Shown: positions 42,271 to 50,056 of the stretch, one piece after another
How positions within the stretch are numbered: the first letter of the stretch is position 1
Layout of the letters: each line of letters opens with the position of its first letter
Assembly (NCBI GenBank): GCA_902797695.1
Contig: CADBTW010000045.1
Location: forward strand, 1 to 64,000
DNA from: an uncultured Sutterellaceae bacterium
GTDB taxonomy: Bacteria > Pseudomonadota > Gammaproteobacteria > Burkholderiales > Burkholderiaceae_F
Direction of reading: 5' to 3'
DNA length: 64,000 nucleotides
The notes under the pieces: generated by a model
What the model saw: only the letters and a program-made list of their open reading frames with translations
What the model was told of the DNA's origin: nothing
Database searches by the model: none
Translations under genes and position numbers: made by a program

Positions 42271-43650
42271 CTAGGCGTTGCGGCCCATGAGCTTGTTGAA
42301 CTCGACCGCCTCTTCCTCGGTCTTGCTCTTTCCGAGGACGAAATCGATCAGGTTGTTCTCGATCACGGCGGCGGAGAGCTCGCCATAGCGGGAGCTGTCC
42401 TTCAGGTACCACTCGGTCACTTCCTCGGGCTTCTCGTAGGCGGAAGCCATCTCGGCCGCGAACGCGCGAACCTGCTCGGGCTCGGCCTTGATCTGGTTGT
42501 CGGCGATCAGCTTCGAGACGAGGAGGCCGAGGCGGACGCGACGCTCAGCCTGCGGCTTGAAGAGCTCGGGGTTGACCGGCGGGATGTTCTTCACGTCGAG
42601 GCCGCGGGCGGCGAGCGTCTCGCGGTACTCGTTCGCGATGCGGGCGGACTCGTCACGGACCATGACCTGCGGAAGGTCGAACTTGGCAGTCTCGATCAGG
42701 GCGTTGAAGACGCCTTCCTTCGTGCGGGCGGAAACGCGGGACTTCACCTCGCGGCGAAGGTTCGCCTCGACTTCCTTCTTCAGCTGGTCGACGCCCTTCA
42801 GGCCGAGGGACTTCGCGAACGCGTCATCAAGCTCGGGGAGGACAGGCTCGGAGACCTTCTTCACGGTGACGGTGAAGTCGGCTTCCTTGCCGGCGAGTTC
42901 CTTCGCACCGTAGTTCTCGGGGAAGTGGAGCTTGAACTCCTTCGTCTCGCCCTTCTTCAGGCCGGTGGCGGCGGCGTCAAATTCGGGGAGCATCTGTCCG
43001 GCGCCAAGGATGAACGGGAAGTCCGTGGCGGAGCCACCCTGGAACTCCTTGCCGTCAAGCTTGCCCTGGAAATCGACGGTGACTTCGTCTTCCTTCTGGG
43101 AAGCGCGGTCGACTTCCTTGTAGGTCGCGCGCTGCTTGCGCATGATGTTGATCGTCTCGGTGACTTCCTTCTCGGTCACTTCGCAGGTGTAGCGCTTGAG
43201 GGCGAGGTTCGCGAAATCGGGCGTGGCGACTTCAGGGATCACTTCGAAATTGGCAACAAACTTGAGGTCGCCCTTGCCGTCAGCCGGCATGTCCTTAGCG
43301 GGGACGACTTCAGGGGTGCCGGCGACGCGGTACTTGCCTTCCTCGATCGCCTTCTCGACCGCCTTGCCGATTTCCTCGTTCAGCGCTTCGCCGTAGGCTT
43401 CCTGGCCGTACATGCTGCGGACGATGTTCATCGGGACATGGCCGCGGCGGAAACCGTCGATGCGGGCCTTGCGGGCGTAGCCCTTCAGGCGGGACTCCGT
43501 CCCGGCGGTGACAGCTTCCTGAGAAACCGACACCTCAACGGAGCGCGCGAGGGGATTCACCGGAGCGGTAACCGTGCTCTCCTCCTTCTTCTCCTCGGCA
43601 GCAGGGGCCTTGGTTTCTTCAGTCTTCACTTCTTCAGCTTTTTCGGTCAT
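42271..43650 (-). CDS. tig: Trigger factor (ribosome-associated chaperone)
   Basis: The roughly 459-residue protein carries the ribosome-binding signature in [21 protein letters not shown] (GFRxGxxP), a central FKBP-type PPIase domain ([21 protein letters not shown]), and a helical C-terminal chaperone body. An N-terminal acidic extension of about 35 residues ([19 protein letters not shown]) precedes the usual start and is longer than in E. coli. The protein meets nascent chains at the ribosome exit. It is the first gene of the minus-strand tig-clpP-clpX-lon-hupB cluster. A TATAAT (minus strand, 43827-43832) is a possible -10 box with a long leader. Confidence 0.95.
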   Translation of the reverse strand: MTEKAEEVKTEETKAPAAEEKKEESTVTAPVNPLARSVEVSVSQEAVTAGTESRLKGYARKARIDGFRRGHVPMNIVRSMYGQEAYGEALNEEIGKAVEKAIEEGKYRVAGTPEVVPAKDMPADGKGDLKFVANFEVIPEVATPDFANLALKRYTCEVTEKEVTETINIMRKQRATYKEVDRASQKEDEVTVDFQGKLDGKEFQGGSATDFPFILGAGQMLPEFDAAATGLKKGETKEFKLHFPENYGAKELAGKEADFTVTVKKVSEPVLPELDDAFAKSLGLKGVDQLKKEVEANLRREVKSRVSARTKEGVFNALIETAKFDLPQVMVRDESARIANEYRETLAARGLDVKNIPPVNPELFKPQAERRVRLGLLVSKLIADNQIKAEPEQVRAFAAEMASAYEKPEEVTEWYLKDSSRYGELSAAVIENNLIDFVLGKSKTEEEAVEFNKLMGRNA

Positions 43651-44042
43651 GTTTGTTACTTTTATGAAAAGTGGCTTTTGCCGACAAGAACTGCACGGCA
43701 ATGCGCCGGTTTGTTGTTAATACTGCGGGAGCCAGCGGGCACTAGGGGGTCGCGGGCTCCTCCCTGAGACGTCTGCCGGAGGTAAAAATGCCCTTCCCCC
43801 GGCCTGTTCCAGCCCATAAAGCGCGCATTATATTTCAACTGGAGCCGTTCTGCAGGGCTTGTTCCCTGAAAGGGTTCCCAGGACCTGCCCGACGGTTCAG
43901 CTCCCCTGCGGAGGCACTTCCCTCCCCTCAGCCGCACCCCTGCTCCGTCTTCCTGCCCCTTTGCTCGCTCTCCGAAGACGTACAAGGCCAATTCCGGCGG
44001 GTTCGGAATTATCATTACCCCGCGATTCCTGGGGCGTCCTTC
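43651..44042. promoter_or_regulatory. Divergent intergenic region between tig and the 44043 gene
   Basis: This 392 bp gap shows no credible gene. On the minus strand a TATAAT (43827-43832) is a candidate -10 box for tig, although no good -35 box lies at the right distance. A GGAGCC/GGCTCC inverted repeat (43728-43760) falls in the predicted tig leader. No clear promoter was found for the plus-strand gene. Confidence 0.35.
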
Positions 44043-44669
44043 ATGAGAAAAAACGTTTTGATAGCAGCCGCGGCGGCCGCAGCCGCCTTGACCGGAACCA
44101 TTGCCTTTGCCGCAGACCCCATCACTGAATTCCTCCTTCATTCGGACAGGGCGACGGTAAGGGTTCCCCCGGCGCCAGCCGCGGCGCAGAAGAGTCCGTC
44201 AGCGACCAGCACCAGCGAGCCGCAGGTGAACCCGGGCGACAACAGCCTTCAGCTCGAGGAGCCGTTCCGGGGCGGCAACGTGACGGCTGAAGGCGTCGCG
44301 GCGCGTTTCCGGGAAGTGAAGGGGCTCATGCTGCGGGTTTGCGGACAGCCGGACAACCAGCCCTACTTCAGGAAGACCCCCTGCATCGCCTCGAGCCTCA
44401 CGGACGAGCAGGCGGCTGACGAAAGCACGGTGACGCCCGACGAAGCGAAGGCAGCGAAGCGCGTCTTCTCGCAGATAGACGCGATCAACGAGAAGACCCG
44501 GAAGATCATGGTCGCCTCGGGCCAGGACGCACACGAGGACGCCGTGCGGCTTTCCGAAGCGAAGATCGACCCCAAAGTGAAGGAAAACCAGGAAGCCCTT
44601 GTTTCGGGACGGATTTCCTGGGGGAAATACAACCGACAGCGCATGGCTCTCACGCGGCGTGCCCGCTAG
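44043..44669 (+). CDS. Uncharacterised periplasmic protein
   Basis: The 208-residue product begins with a Sec signal (MRKNVLIAAAAAAAA, cleavage near AFAAD at 23-24). A Pro/Ala/Ser-rich stretch (about 40-66) leads to a charged, mainly helical domain containing two cysteines (C100 and C114) that could form a disulfide. The C-terminal half is rich in Lys, Glu and Ala (KENQEALVSGRISWGKYNRQRM). I do not recognise a family. The gene is divergent from tig and 66 bp upstream of a purine permease. Its signal peptide and codon use support a real gene; the upstream extension to 43788 is not credible. Confidence 0.65.
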   Translation: MRKNVLIAAAAAAAALTGTIAFAADPITEFLLHSDRATVRVPPAPAAAQKSPSATSTSEPQVNPGDNSLQLEEPFRGGNVTAEGVAARFREVKGLMLRVCGQPDNQPYFRKTPCIASSLTDEQAADESTVTPDEAKAAKRVFSQIDAINEKTRKIMVASGQDAHEDAVRLSEAKIDPKVKENQEALVSGRISWGKYNRQRMALTRRAR

Positions 44670-44734
44670 GAAAGGGCACCCTGAGAGAAAAGAATTCCAG
44701 AAAACACGAAAACCAACCCAGAAGGCATCGAGAG

Positions 44735-46045
44735 ATGGAGTTCCTGAACAAACTTTTCGGCATCAAGGCCACCGGTTCCAGCGTAAATCGCGAGATCCTC
44801 GCCGGCATCACCACCTTCGTCACCATGTGCTACCTCCTCGCCGTCGTGCCGGGAATGCTCGTGCACACGGGTCTCGCGTTCGAGGACGCGTTCGTGTCTG
44901 TTGTCTGGATTACCGTCATCGCGACCCTCATCATGGGGCTATGGGCGAACTTCCCGGTCGCGGTCGCCCCGGGGCTCGGGATCACGGCCTTCTTCTCCTT
45001 CATGGTCTGCGGTCCGATGGGGTTCAGCTGGCAGGCGGGGTTCGCCGCCGTGTTCATTTCCGGCATCCTCTTCTCGATCCTCACGTTCACGAAGATCCGC
45101 CAGCTGATCATCAACTCCGTCCCGATGTCGATGAAGTCCGCGATTCCGGCGGGCATCGGGTTCTTCATCGCCTTCATCGGAATGAAGAACTGCGGGCTGA
45201 TTGTCGGGGACAAGACCTCATTCGTTGCCCTCGGGAACCTCGGTGATCCGCAGGTACTGCTCTCGATCGTCGCCGTGATCATCATCGCCGCGCTGATCGC
45301 CCGGGGCGTGAAGGGTGCGATGATCATCGGCATGGCTGCGGTCACGGTGATCGGATACGCCTTTGGGGCGACTCCCCTCCCCGACCTCGCGGCGCAGTTC
45401 GCGAAGCCGATCCGGCTCTTTCCCTCAGCCACGTTCTTCCAGCTCGACTTCTCGGGCCTTTACCGCCATGGGCTCGTCGTTGTCCTTTTCACGCTCTGCT
45501 TCATCGACCTCTTCGACAACCTCGGCACCCTGATCGGCGTCTGCTCGAAGGCGGGCTACATCGACAAGGACGGCAAGATCCGCGGGATCGACCGCGCCCT
45601 TATCGCGGACTCGGTCGGAACGCTCTGCTCGGGGCTTCTCGGCTGCACCACCGCGACCACGTACCTTGAAAGCGTGTCCGGCGTCTCTGCCGGCGGCAGG
45701 ACCGGGCTCACGGCCATCACGGTCGCGGTCCTCTTCGCCCTTTCCCTCTTCCTCGCCCCTGTTCTCGCGCTAGTTCCGGTATACGCCACTTCCGCCGCCC
45801 TGATGATCGTCGGCGCGATGATGATGGGCTCGCTCAGCTCGATCAACTGGGACGACTTCACTGACGCCCTCCCCGCGTTCCTCACCGTGATCTCGATGCC
45901 GCTCACCTTCAACATTGCAACCGGCCTTGGAATCGGCTTCATTTCCTACATTGCCGTCAAGGTCCTCACGAAGCGCTGGAAGGAAATCAACCCGACCATG
46001 TGCGTTATCGCGGCCCTTTTCGCCGTGAGCTTTGCCCTCCGCTAG
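44735..46045 (+). CDS. NCS2-family purine permease (AzgA/PbuG-like)
   Basis: The 436-residue protein has 12-14 hydrophobic helices and the AzgA-branch signatures: REILAGITTFVTMCYLLAVVP at the N-terminus, NFPVAVAPGLGITAFFSF, IPAGIGFFIAFIGMKN, FIDLFDNLGTLIGV, and GTLCSGLLGCTTATTYLESVSGVSAGGRTGLTA. This branch takes up adenine, guanine or hypoxanthine with protons, whereas the UraA branch takes uracil. GAAGG lies 9 bases before the ATG. A weak hairpin GGGCG/CGCCC followed by CCCTTTT at 46068-46087 may end the transcript. The exact base specificity cannot be read from the sequence. Confidence 0.9.
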   Translation: MEFLNKLFGIKATGSSVNREILAGITTFVTMCYLLAVVPGMLVHTGLAFEDAFVSVVWITVIATLIMGLWANFPVAVAPGLGITAFFSFMVCGPMGFSWQAGFAAVFISGILFSILTFTKIRQLIINSVPMSMKSAIPAGIGFFIAFIGMKNCGLIVGDKTSFVALGNLGDPQVLLSIVAVIIIAALIARGVKGAMIIGMAAVTVIGYAFGATPLPDLAAQFAKPIRLFPSATFFQLDFSGLYRHGLVVVLFTLCFIDLFDNLGTLIGVCSKAGYIDKDGKIRGIDRALIADSVGTLCSGLLGCTTATTYLESVSGVSAGGRTGLTAITVAVLFALSLFLAPVLALVPVYATSAALMIVGAMMMGSLSSINWDDFTDALPAFLTVISMPLTFNIATGLGIGFISYIAVKVLTKRWKEINPTMCVIAALFAVSFALR

Positions 46046-46149
46046 AGGTCGGTTCCATTTTTCAGGAGGGCGCTTCCCGCCCCCTTTTGATATCTTCCAG
46101 ACTGCCGTATTGAACCATCGGGGCTCTTTGGCCCGGCCGGGACATTCTG

Positions 46150-46292
46150 AAAACAAACGGGAAAAATAACCAACAAATTTTCCTTAGCTACTGATTATAA
46201 ATAATAAATATAAGAATAACCAGCGAAATACCTTCTTCTTCTGTTCTTTTTGGTCTAGAATTCAAGCAATTACTATAGCTGTCCCCTTAAAA
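46150..46292 (+). promoter_or_regulatory. AT-rich upstream region of the AT-hook protein
   Basis: This stretch is strikingly AT-rich in a GC-rich genome and contains runs such as TTATAAATAATAAATATAAG and the repeated word AATAACCA. A -10-like TACTAT sits at 46271-46276, only 16 bases before the ATG at 46293, with TTTGGT or TTGGTC near 46249-46255 as a weak -35. No ribosome site is visible, so the mRNA may be nearly leaderless. It could also be the binding target of the encoded AT-hook protein. Confidence 0.5.
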
Positions 46293-46541
46293 ATGAAAGA
46301 AGAAACTGAAAACAACACCCAGATCCCGGACGCAGCTCCCCCCAAGCGCCGTCGCGGCCGCCCTCTTTCGGGGCATGCGAAGGACATCATCATCCACATC
46401 CGCTGCACCCCTGAGCAGAAGGACATGTTCATGCGGATGGGCGGGGCCGACTGGCTGAGAACCTTCCTCGACACCATCCAGGAAGGCTTTGAGCGGAAAC
46501 CGGCCCGCAGGGCGGAAGAGACAAGTTCGACCGGGTCCTGA
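46293..46541 (+). CDS. Small AT-hook / putative DNA-binding protein
   Basis: The 82-residue protein starts with an acidic tail, then PPKRRRGRPLSGHAKD, a clear AT-hook core (R-GRP) that would bind the minor groove of AT-rich DNA. The remainder (IIIHIRCTPEQKDMFMRMGGADWLRTFLD) suggests a strand followed by two helices, as in small ribbon-helix-helix-like regulators found on plasmids and in Burkholderiales. No family is certain. It stands alone, with an AT-rich promoter before it and a very strong terminator after it, which suggests separate and possibly high expression. Autoregulation through the upstream AT tract is a reasonable guess. Confidence 0.7.
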   Translation: MKEETENNTQIPDAAPPKRRRGRPLSGHAKDIIIHIRCTPEQKDMFMRMGGADWLRTFLDTIQEGFERKPARRAEETSSTGS

Positions 46542-46573
46542 GAACAACAAGCTCAGGCAATTGACTATCAAAC

Positions 46574-46612
46574 GAAAAGGCGCAACGCTTCAGATTGCGC
46601 CTTTTCTGTTTT
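46574..46612 (+). terminator. Strong intrinsic terminator
   Basis: Perfect 12-base arms GAAAAGGCGCAA (46574-46585) and TTGCGCCTTTTC (46595-46606) enclose a 9-base loop and run into CTTTTCTGTTTT. The A-tract before the stem could let it work in both directions. Confidence 0.9.
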
Positions 46613-46738
46613 CAGTCCTGGAAAAAAGCTGAAAAAAATTTGAGTTCTCGGTTACAAATGCCGACTTTTCCTATCACCATCCTCCAATAGACTTCTACCT
46701 GAAGGCAGACCATCGTTTTCCAACCTAAGAGGGAACCA

Positions 46739-47308
46739 ATGAAGAAGTCATCAAAACTCTTCCTCGCGGCAGCCGGCATCGCGGGGATTCTTGCGGCAGG
46801 CGCCGCCTGGGCATATCCGTCAGCGGGTCCGGCACAGATGCCGCCCTGCTATACGGCAGGCGGTCCGGGGATGGGATACGGTCCGAGGGCAATGGCCGAA
46901 GCTGATTTTTCCGCCGTTTCCTCTCATGTCGAGAAGGGACTCAAGATCACGTCCGACCAGAAGCCCGCCTTTGACCGCTGGTTTGCCGCCTGGAAGGATC
47001 TCGCGACGATGACCCCCTGGAAGAACGCGAAGGACATCACGACAAGGCAGCAGGCGCTTGAAGCGCGGGCAGCCTTCGCGAAGGAACGCGCGGACAAGCT
47101 CTCCGCCCTCGCTTCCGCCCGTGGTGACTTCGTCAAGTCCCTTTCCGACGAGCAGAAGTCGACTTTCGAGCGGTATGAATTCGGGCACGGCTACCACCGC
47201 TTCCACCGCGGCGGCATGGGAATGGGGCCGGGCTGTGGCTACGGCCCGATGCCGGCTCCCGGATGTGGATATGGCCAGATGATGATGGGTCCCCGCTGCG
47301 GCTGGTAA
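46739..47308 (+). CDS. Spy/CpxP-like periplasmic protein with Met/Cys/Gly-rich tail
   Basis: The 189-residue protein has a Sec signal (1-25, ending AWA) and a helical domain of about 110 residues, in which LKITSDQKPAFDRWFAAWKDL and FVKSLSDEQKSTFERY resemble the paired LTxxQ-type helices of Spy/CpxP chaperones. The last 40 residues are rich in His, Gly, Met and Cys (HGYHRFHRGGMGMGPGCGYG and similar), a likely metal-binding tail for copper or nickel. Relatives protect periplasmic proteins or sense envelope and metal stress. GAGGGA lies 6 bases before the ATG. A bidirectional terminator follows. The metal role is inferred. Confidence 0.75.
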   Translation: MKKSSKLFLAAAGIAGILAAGAAWAYPSAGPAQMPPCYTAGGPGMGYGPRAMAEADFSAVSSHVEKGLKITSDQKPAFDRWFAAWKDLATMTPWKNAKDITTRQQALEARAAFAKERADKLSALASARGDFVKSLSDEQKSTFERYEFGHGYHRFHRGGMGMGPGCGYGPMPAPGCGYGQMMMGPRCGW

Positions 47309-47329
47309 TCGAACAGGGAATACCCAAGG

Positions 47330-47364
47330 AAAAAAGCCAGGGCGCCGAAAGGCCCCTGGCTTTT
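47330..47364. terminator. Bidirectional terminator between the Spy-like gene and tRNA-Leu
   Basis: Arms GCCAGGG (47336-47342) and CCCTGGC (47354-47360) are flanked by AAAAAA on one side and TTTT on the other, so the hairpin can stop the plus-strand Spy-like transcript and the minus-strand tRNA transcript. Confidence 0.75.
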
Positions 47365-47454
47365 GCGTTGGGAGGATGGAACCGGGCCTGCGTTCGCAAC
47401 GAGGCAGCTCCCATCCTGAACCGGGCTGGAAGGAACTTTTCCAAACAAGCGGTA

Positions 47455-47539
47455 TGCGGGAAGTCGGACTTGAACCGGCATGCCCTCAACGGGCGTCAGG
47501 ACCTAAACCTGGTGCGTCTACCAATTTCGCCATTCCCGC
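47455..47539 (-). tRNA. tRNA-Leu (anticodon UAG)
   Basis: The minus strand folds as an 85-base class II tRNA: acceptor GCGGGAA/TTCCCGC, D arm with GGCGAAATTGGTAGAC, anticodon loop TTTAGGT giving UAG, a long variable arm (GCCCGTTGAGGGC) and T loop TTCAAGT. The outermost anticodon-stem pair is a C-A mismatch. The 3' CCA is not encoded, unlike tRNA-Val. Confidence 0.94.
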
Positions 47540-47604
47540 GCAAGAATGAGCGATTCTACATTATCCGGGAGAAGGCTGCTGAAGCCTTCCCCGCTTGAAA
47601 AAGC

Positions 47605-48504
47605 CTAATTGCTGGCCTTTTCACCTTCCCCATGATGGTGTCCGCAGCAGCATTCGCCACCGTCTTCGTCATGGTGATGGCGGCCGCAGCAGCATTCCTC
47701 GCCGTCCTCGTCGTGGTGATGATGATGGCCGCAGCAGCATTCGTCGCCGTCCTCGTCGTGGTGATGATGATGCCCGCAGGAGCACTCCTCTCCGTCCTCA
47801 TCATGGTGATGATGGCCGCAGCAGCATTCGTCGCCATCCTCGTCGTGGTGATGGTGGCCGCAGCAGCATTCGTCGCCATCCTCATCATGGTGATGATGAT
47901 GCCCGCAGGAACACTCCTCTCCGTCCTCATCGTGGTGATGGTGGCCGCAGCAGCATTCGTCGCCGTCCTCGTCGTGGTGATGATGGCCGCATCCGCACTC
48001 GTCCTCATCATGGTGATGATGGCCACAGCCGCACCCGCACTCGTCATCGTCGTGACAGCAGCATCCGTGATGGTGTTTCGGGAGGGGAACCGGAGTGAAG
48101 GGCTCCGTCACCTCCGTGCAGGCGAGGCCGATCTGGTCGAAGGCGAGCTTCAGGTCGTCGTCCGCCGCGATCCCGAAGCCGTCCTCGGTCTGGGAAACAC
48201 GCGTGCCGCGCATCATCAGGGCAACGGCTGCCTGCCGAAGGAGGTCAAGGTCACCCGTGACGTGGAACACCCGCTCAGGAGCAGCCCCGACCGCGATAAG
48301 TCTTCCCTTGTCGTCCAGAAAAATGTCGTCGACTTCGAGCGGGCGAAGGTTCTTCTCAGCAACGGCATACTGTTCGCCGTCCGACTCAAAGGTTTCAGGC
48401 AGGTCTTCCCGCTGCGCGCTCGTAAGGAAAATCCTCGGAAGCCTCGCGAGAAGGACAGGCGCGGGCTTCGAGCCCGCGGGAAGCAGCGTCTTAAGAGTAA
48501 TCAT
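47605..48504 (-). CDS. UreE-like metallochaperone with giant His/Cys/Asp repeat tail
   Basis: Residues 1-142 resemble UreE. The N-terminal domain binds in the style of LPRIFLTSAQREDLPETF and VDDIFLDDKGRLIAVGAAPE, and the C-terminal ferredoxin-like part has VFHVTGDLDLLRQAAVALMMRG and LKLAFDQIGLACTEVTEPFTP. The conserved UreE histidines (HLGNRH, HDHVL) are absent: the first is LMMRG and the second ADDDLKL. Residues 143-299 form a tail of about ten units such as HHHHDEDGDECCC, with roughly 45 His and 30 Cys. Nickel or another soft metal is the likely ligand. No urease or hydrogenase gene is in the window. The protein may store or deliver metal; its client is unknown. Confidence 0.8.
   Translation of the reverse strand: MITLKTLLPAGSKPAPVLLARLPRIFLTSAQREDLPETFESDGEQYAVAEKNLRPLEVDDIFLDDKGRLIAVGAAPERVFHVTGDLDLLRQAAVALMMRGTRVSQTEDGFGIAADDDLKLAFDQIGLACTEVTEPFTPVPLPKHHHGCCCHDDDECGCGCGHHHHDEDECGCGHHHHDEDGDECCCGHHHHDEDGEECSCGHHHHHDEDGDECCCGHHHHDEDGDECCCGHHHHDEDGEECSCGHHHHHDEDGDECCCGHHHHHDEDGEECCCGRHHHDEDGGECCCGHHHGEGEKASN
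47632..48078 (-). repeat. In-frame repeats encoding the metal-binding tail
   Basis: The tail is built from 14-15-residue units (42-45 bases). Three units form a 43-residue block that is exactly duplicated at the protein level: residues 173-215 (47860-47988) and 216-258 (47731-47859). The two 129-base copies differ at about eight positions, all transitions by my reading, so the block duplicated fairly recently and protein sequence was kept. Such tracts can gain or lose units by slippage. Confidence 0.9.
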
Positions 48505-48583
48505 CGGTGTTCCCGGAAAACGTTACGGAGTTTGGGTGAGTATAACTTTGCTCGGAAAAGGAATGAGGCCGGGGCGACCCGCC

Positions 48584-49969
48584 CTATTCCAGCGACCGCA
48601 CGGTGTCGACCGCCTCGGACAGTTTGTCGACCGGGATGATCTTCAGTCCCTCGATGGGCTCCCGCGGACGGTTTGCCCTCGGGATGATCGCTGTCGAGAA
48701 CCCGAGCTTCGCCGCCTCGCGCAGCCGTTCCTGGCCGCGCGGCGCCGGCCTCACTTCGCCCGCGAGGCCGATTTCCCCGAAAACGACGAGTCCCTTCGGA
48801 AGAGCCCGGTTGCGGATCGAGGAAATGATCGCAAGGAGCACCGCGAGGTCTGTCGCCGGTTCCGAAAGCTTCATCCCGCCTACCGCGTTCACGAAGACGT
48901 CCTGATCGAAGCAGCTCACCCCGGCGTGCCGATGGAGCACGGCGAGAAGCATCGAGAGCCTCTGCAGGTCGAGCCCGACGGAAAGGCGCCTCGGGGAAGG
49001 CGAATGCGAATCGTCGACGAGGGCCTGGATTTCTACGAGGAGCGGCCGCGTCCCTTCCTGCGTGACGAGGATCACGGACCCGGGGACGTTCTCCCGATAT
49101 TCTGAGAGGAAGATCGCGGAGGGGTTCGAGACGCCCCGAAGCCCGCGGTCCGTCATCCCGAAGACTCCGAGTTCGTTCACCGCCCCGAACCGGTTCTTGA
49201 AGGCGCGGATCAGGCGGAAATTGGAGTGCGTGTCTCCTTCGAAGTAGAGCACGGTGTCGACGATGTGCTCAAGGACCCTCGGCCCCGCGAGCGATCCTTC
49301 CTTCGTCACGTGCCCGACGAAGACGAGCGTCGTGCCGGATGTCTTCGCGAGCCTCGTGAGGCGGGCGGCGCATTCCCTCACCTGTGAAACGGAACCCGGG
49401 GCCGAGTCGAGCTCCTCGGAAAAGATGGTCTGGATCGAGTCGATCACGACAAAGTCGGGCTTTTCGGAAACGATGACCTGCTCGATTTTCTCAAGCTGTA
49501 TCTCGCTCATGAGGCGGATGCCGTCAGGCGCGAGCTCGAGCCTCTTCGCCCGCATCGCGACCTGCCCCGCGCTTTCCTCGCCCGAAACGTAAAGCGTCCT
49601 GAGGCCGCGGGCGACGAGCCTCGCCGTCACCTGAAGGAGCAGCGTCGACTTTCCGATCCCCGGGTCGCCGCCAAGAAGCGAGACGCCCCCGGGAACAAGC
49701 CCTCCTCCCATCACCCGGTCGAACTCGCGGAGCCCGGTGAGGATCCTCGGCAGGTCTTCGGCCTGGACGTTCGCGAGGTCCTTCACCTCGGTCGCCTCGA
49801 TGATCCCGGCGTTCTGATGGCGTTCGGAACCGAACCGGCCGGCGGAGCCGTCGTTCACCTTGAATTCCGAAAGCGTGTTCCATGCCCCGCAGCTCGGGCA
49901 CTTGCCCATCCATTTCGGGAAGCTGTTCCCGCACTGGCTGCAGACATAGACGGTTTTCGCTTTGGCCAT
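48584..49969 (-). CDS. radA: DNA repair protein RadA
   Basis: The 461-residue protein has all RadA domains. There is an N-terminal C4 zinc finger (CSQCGNSFPKWMGKCPSCGAW), a RecA-like ATPase with Walker A GDPGIGKSTLLLQ, and the KNRFG motif (FKNRFGAVNE) specific to RadA. A C-terminal Lon-like domain lacks protease residues (DLAVLLAIISSIRNRALP). RadA is a helicase-like branch-migration factor in recombination. It lies downstream of alr on the same strand (88 bp gap), the usual betaproteobacterial alr-radA order. Its stop is 79 bp upstream of the UreE-like gene start. Confidence 0.95.
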   Translation of the reverse strand: MAKAKTVYVCSQCGNSFPKWMGKCPSCGAWNTLSEFKVNDGSAGRFGSERHQNAGIIEATEVKDLANVQAEDLPRILTGLREFDRVMGGGLVPGGVSLLGGDPGIGKSTLLLQVTARLVARGLRTLYVSGEESAGQVAMRAKRLELAPDGIRLMSEIQLEKIEQVIVSEKPDFVVIDSIQTIFSEELDSAPGSVSQVRECAARLTRLAKTSGTTLVFVGHVTKEGSLAGPRVLEHIVDTVLYFEGDTHSNFRLIRAFKNRFGAVNELGVFGMTDRGLRGVSNPSAIFLSEYRENVPGSVILVTQEGTRPLLVEIQALVDDSHSPSPRRLSVGLDLQRLSMLLAVLHRHAGVSCFDQDVFVNAVGGMKLSEPATDLAVLLAIISSIRNRALPKGLVVFGEIGLAGEVRPAPRGQERLREAAKLGFSTAIIPRANRPREPIEGLKIIPVDKLSEAVDTVRSLE

Positions 49970-50056
49970 GCTGGTCCTGTAGGGATGGCCGGCCCGGGGG
50001 GAATGGGGCCGGCGGGGTTGCTGGGAAGGTCAGTTCGGGAGAGGCGAAGCCCCGGG

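Noticed and set aside
42121..43767. 548-residue plus-strand open frame opposite tig
   Set aside because: Antisense to a gene with complete trigger-factor motifs; the composition is that of a GC-rich shadow.
43681..43780. Possible tRNA or structured RNA in the tig leader
   Set aside because: The GC-rich inverted repeat does not fold into a cloverleaf and has no acceptor stem.
47632..48078. Tandem repeats that could suggest a CRISPR array
   Set aside because: The units are directly adjacent with no unique spacers, are multiples of three bases, and stay in frame with an encoded repeat protein.
47632..48639. 335-residue plus-strand frame rich in Val, Met and Ala that looks like a membrane protein
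   Set aside because: It is the complement of the His/Cys repeat tract. Translating CAT/CAC/GAC repeats backwards gives V, M and A by necessity. The minus-strand gene has a folded-domain N-terminus and explains the whole tract.
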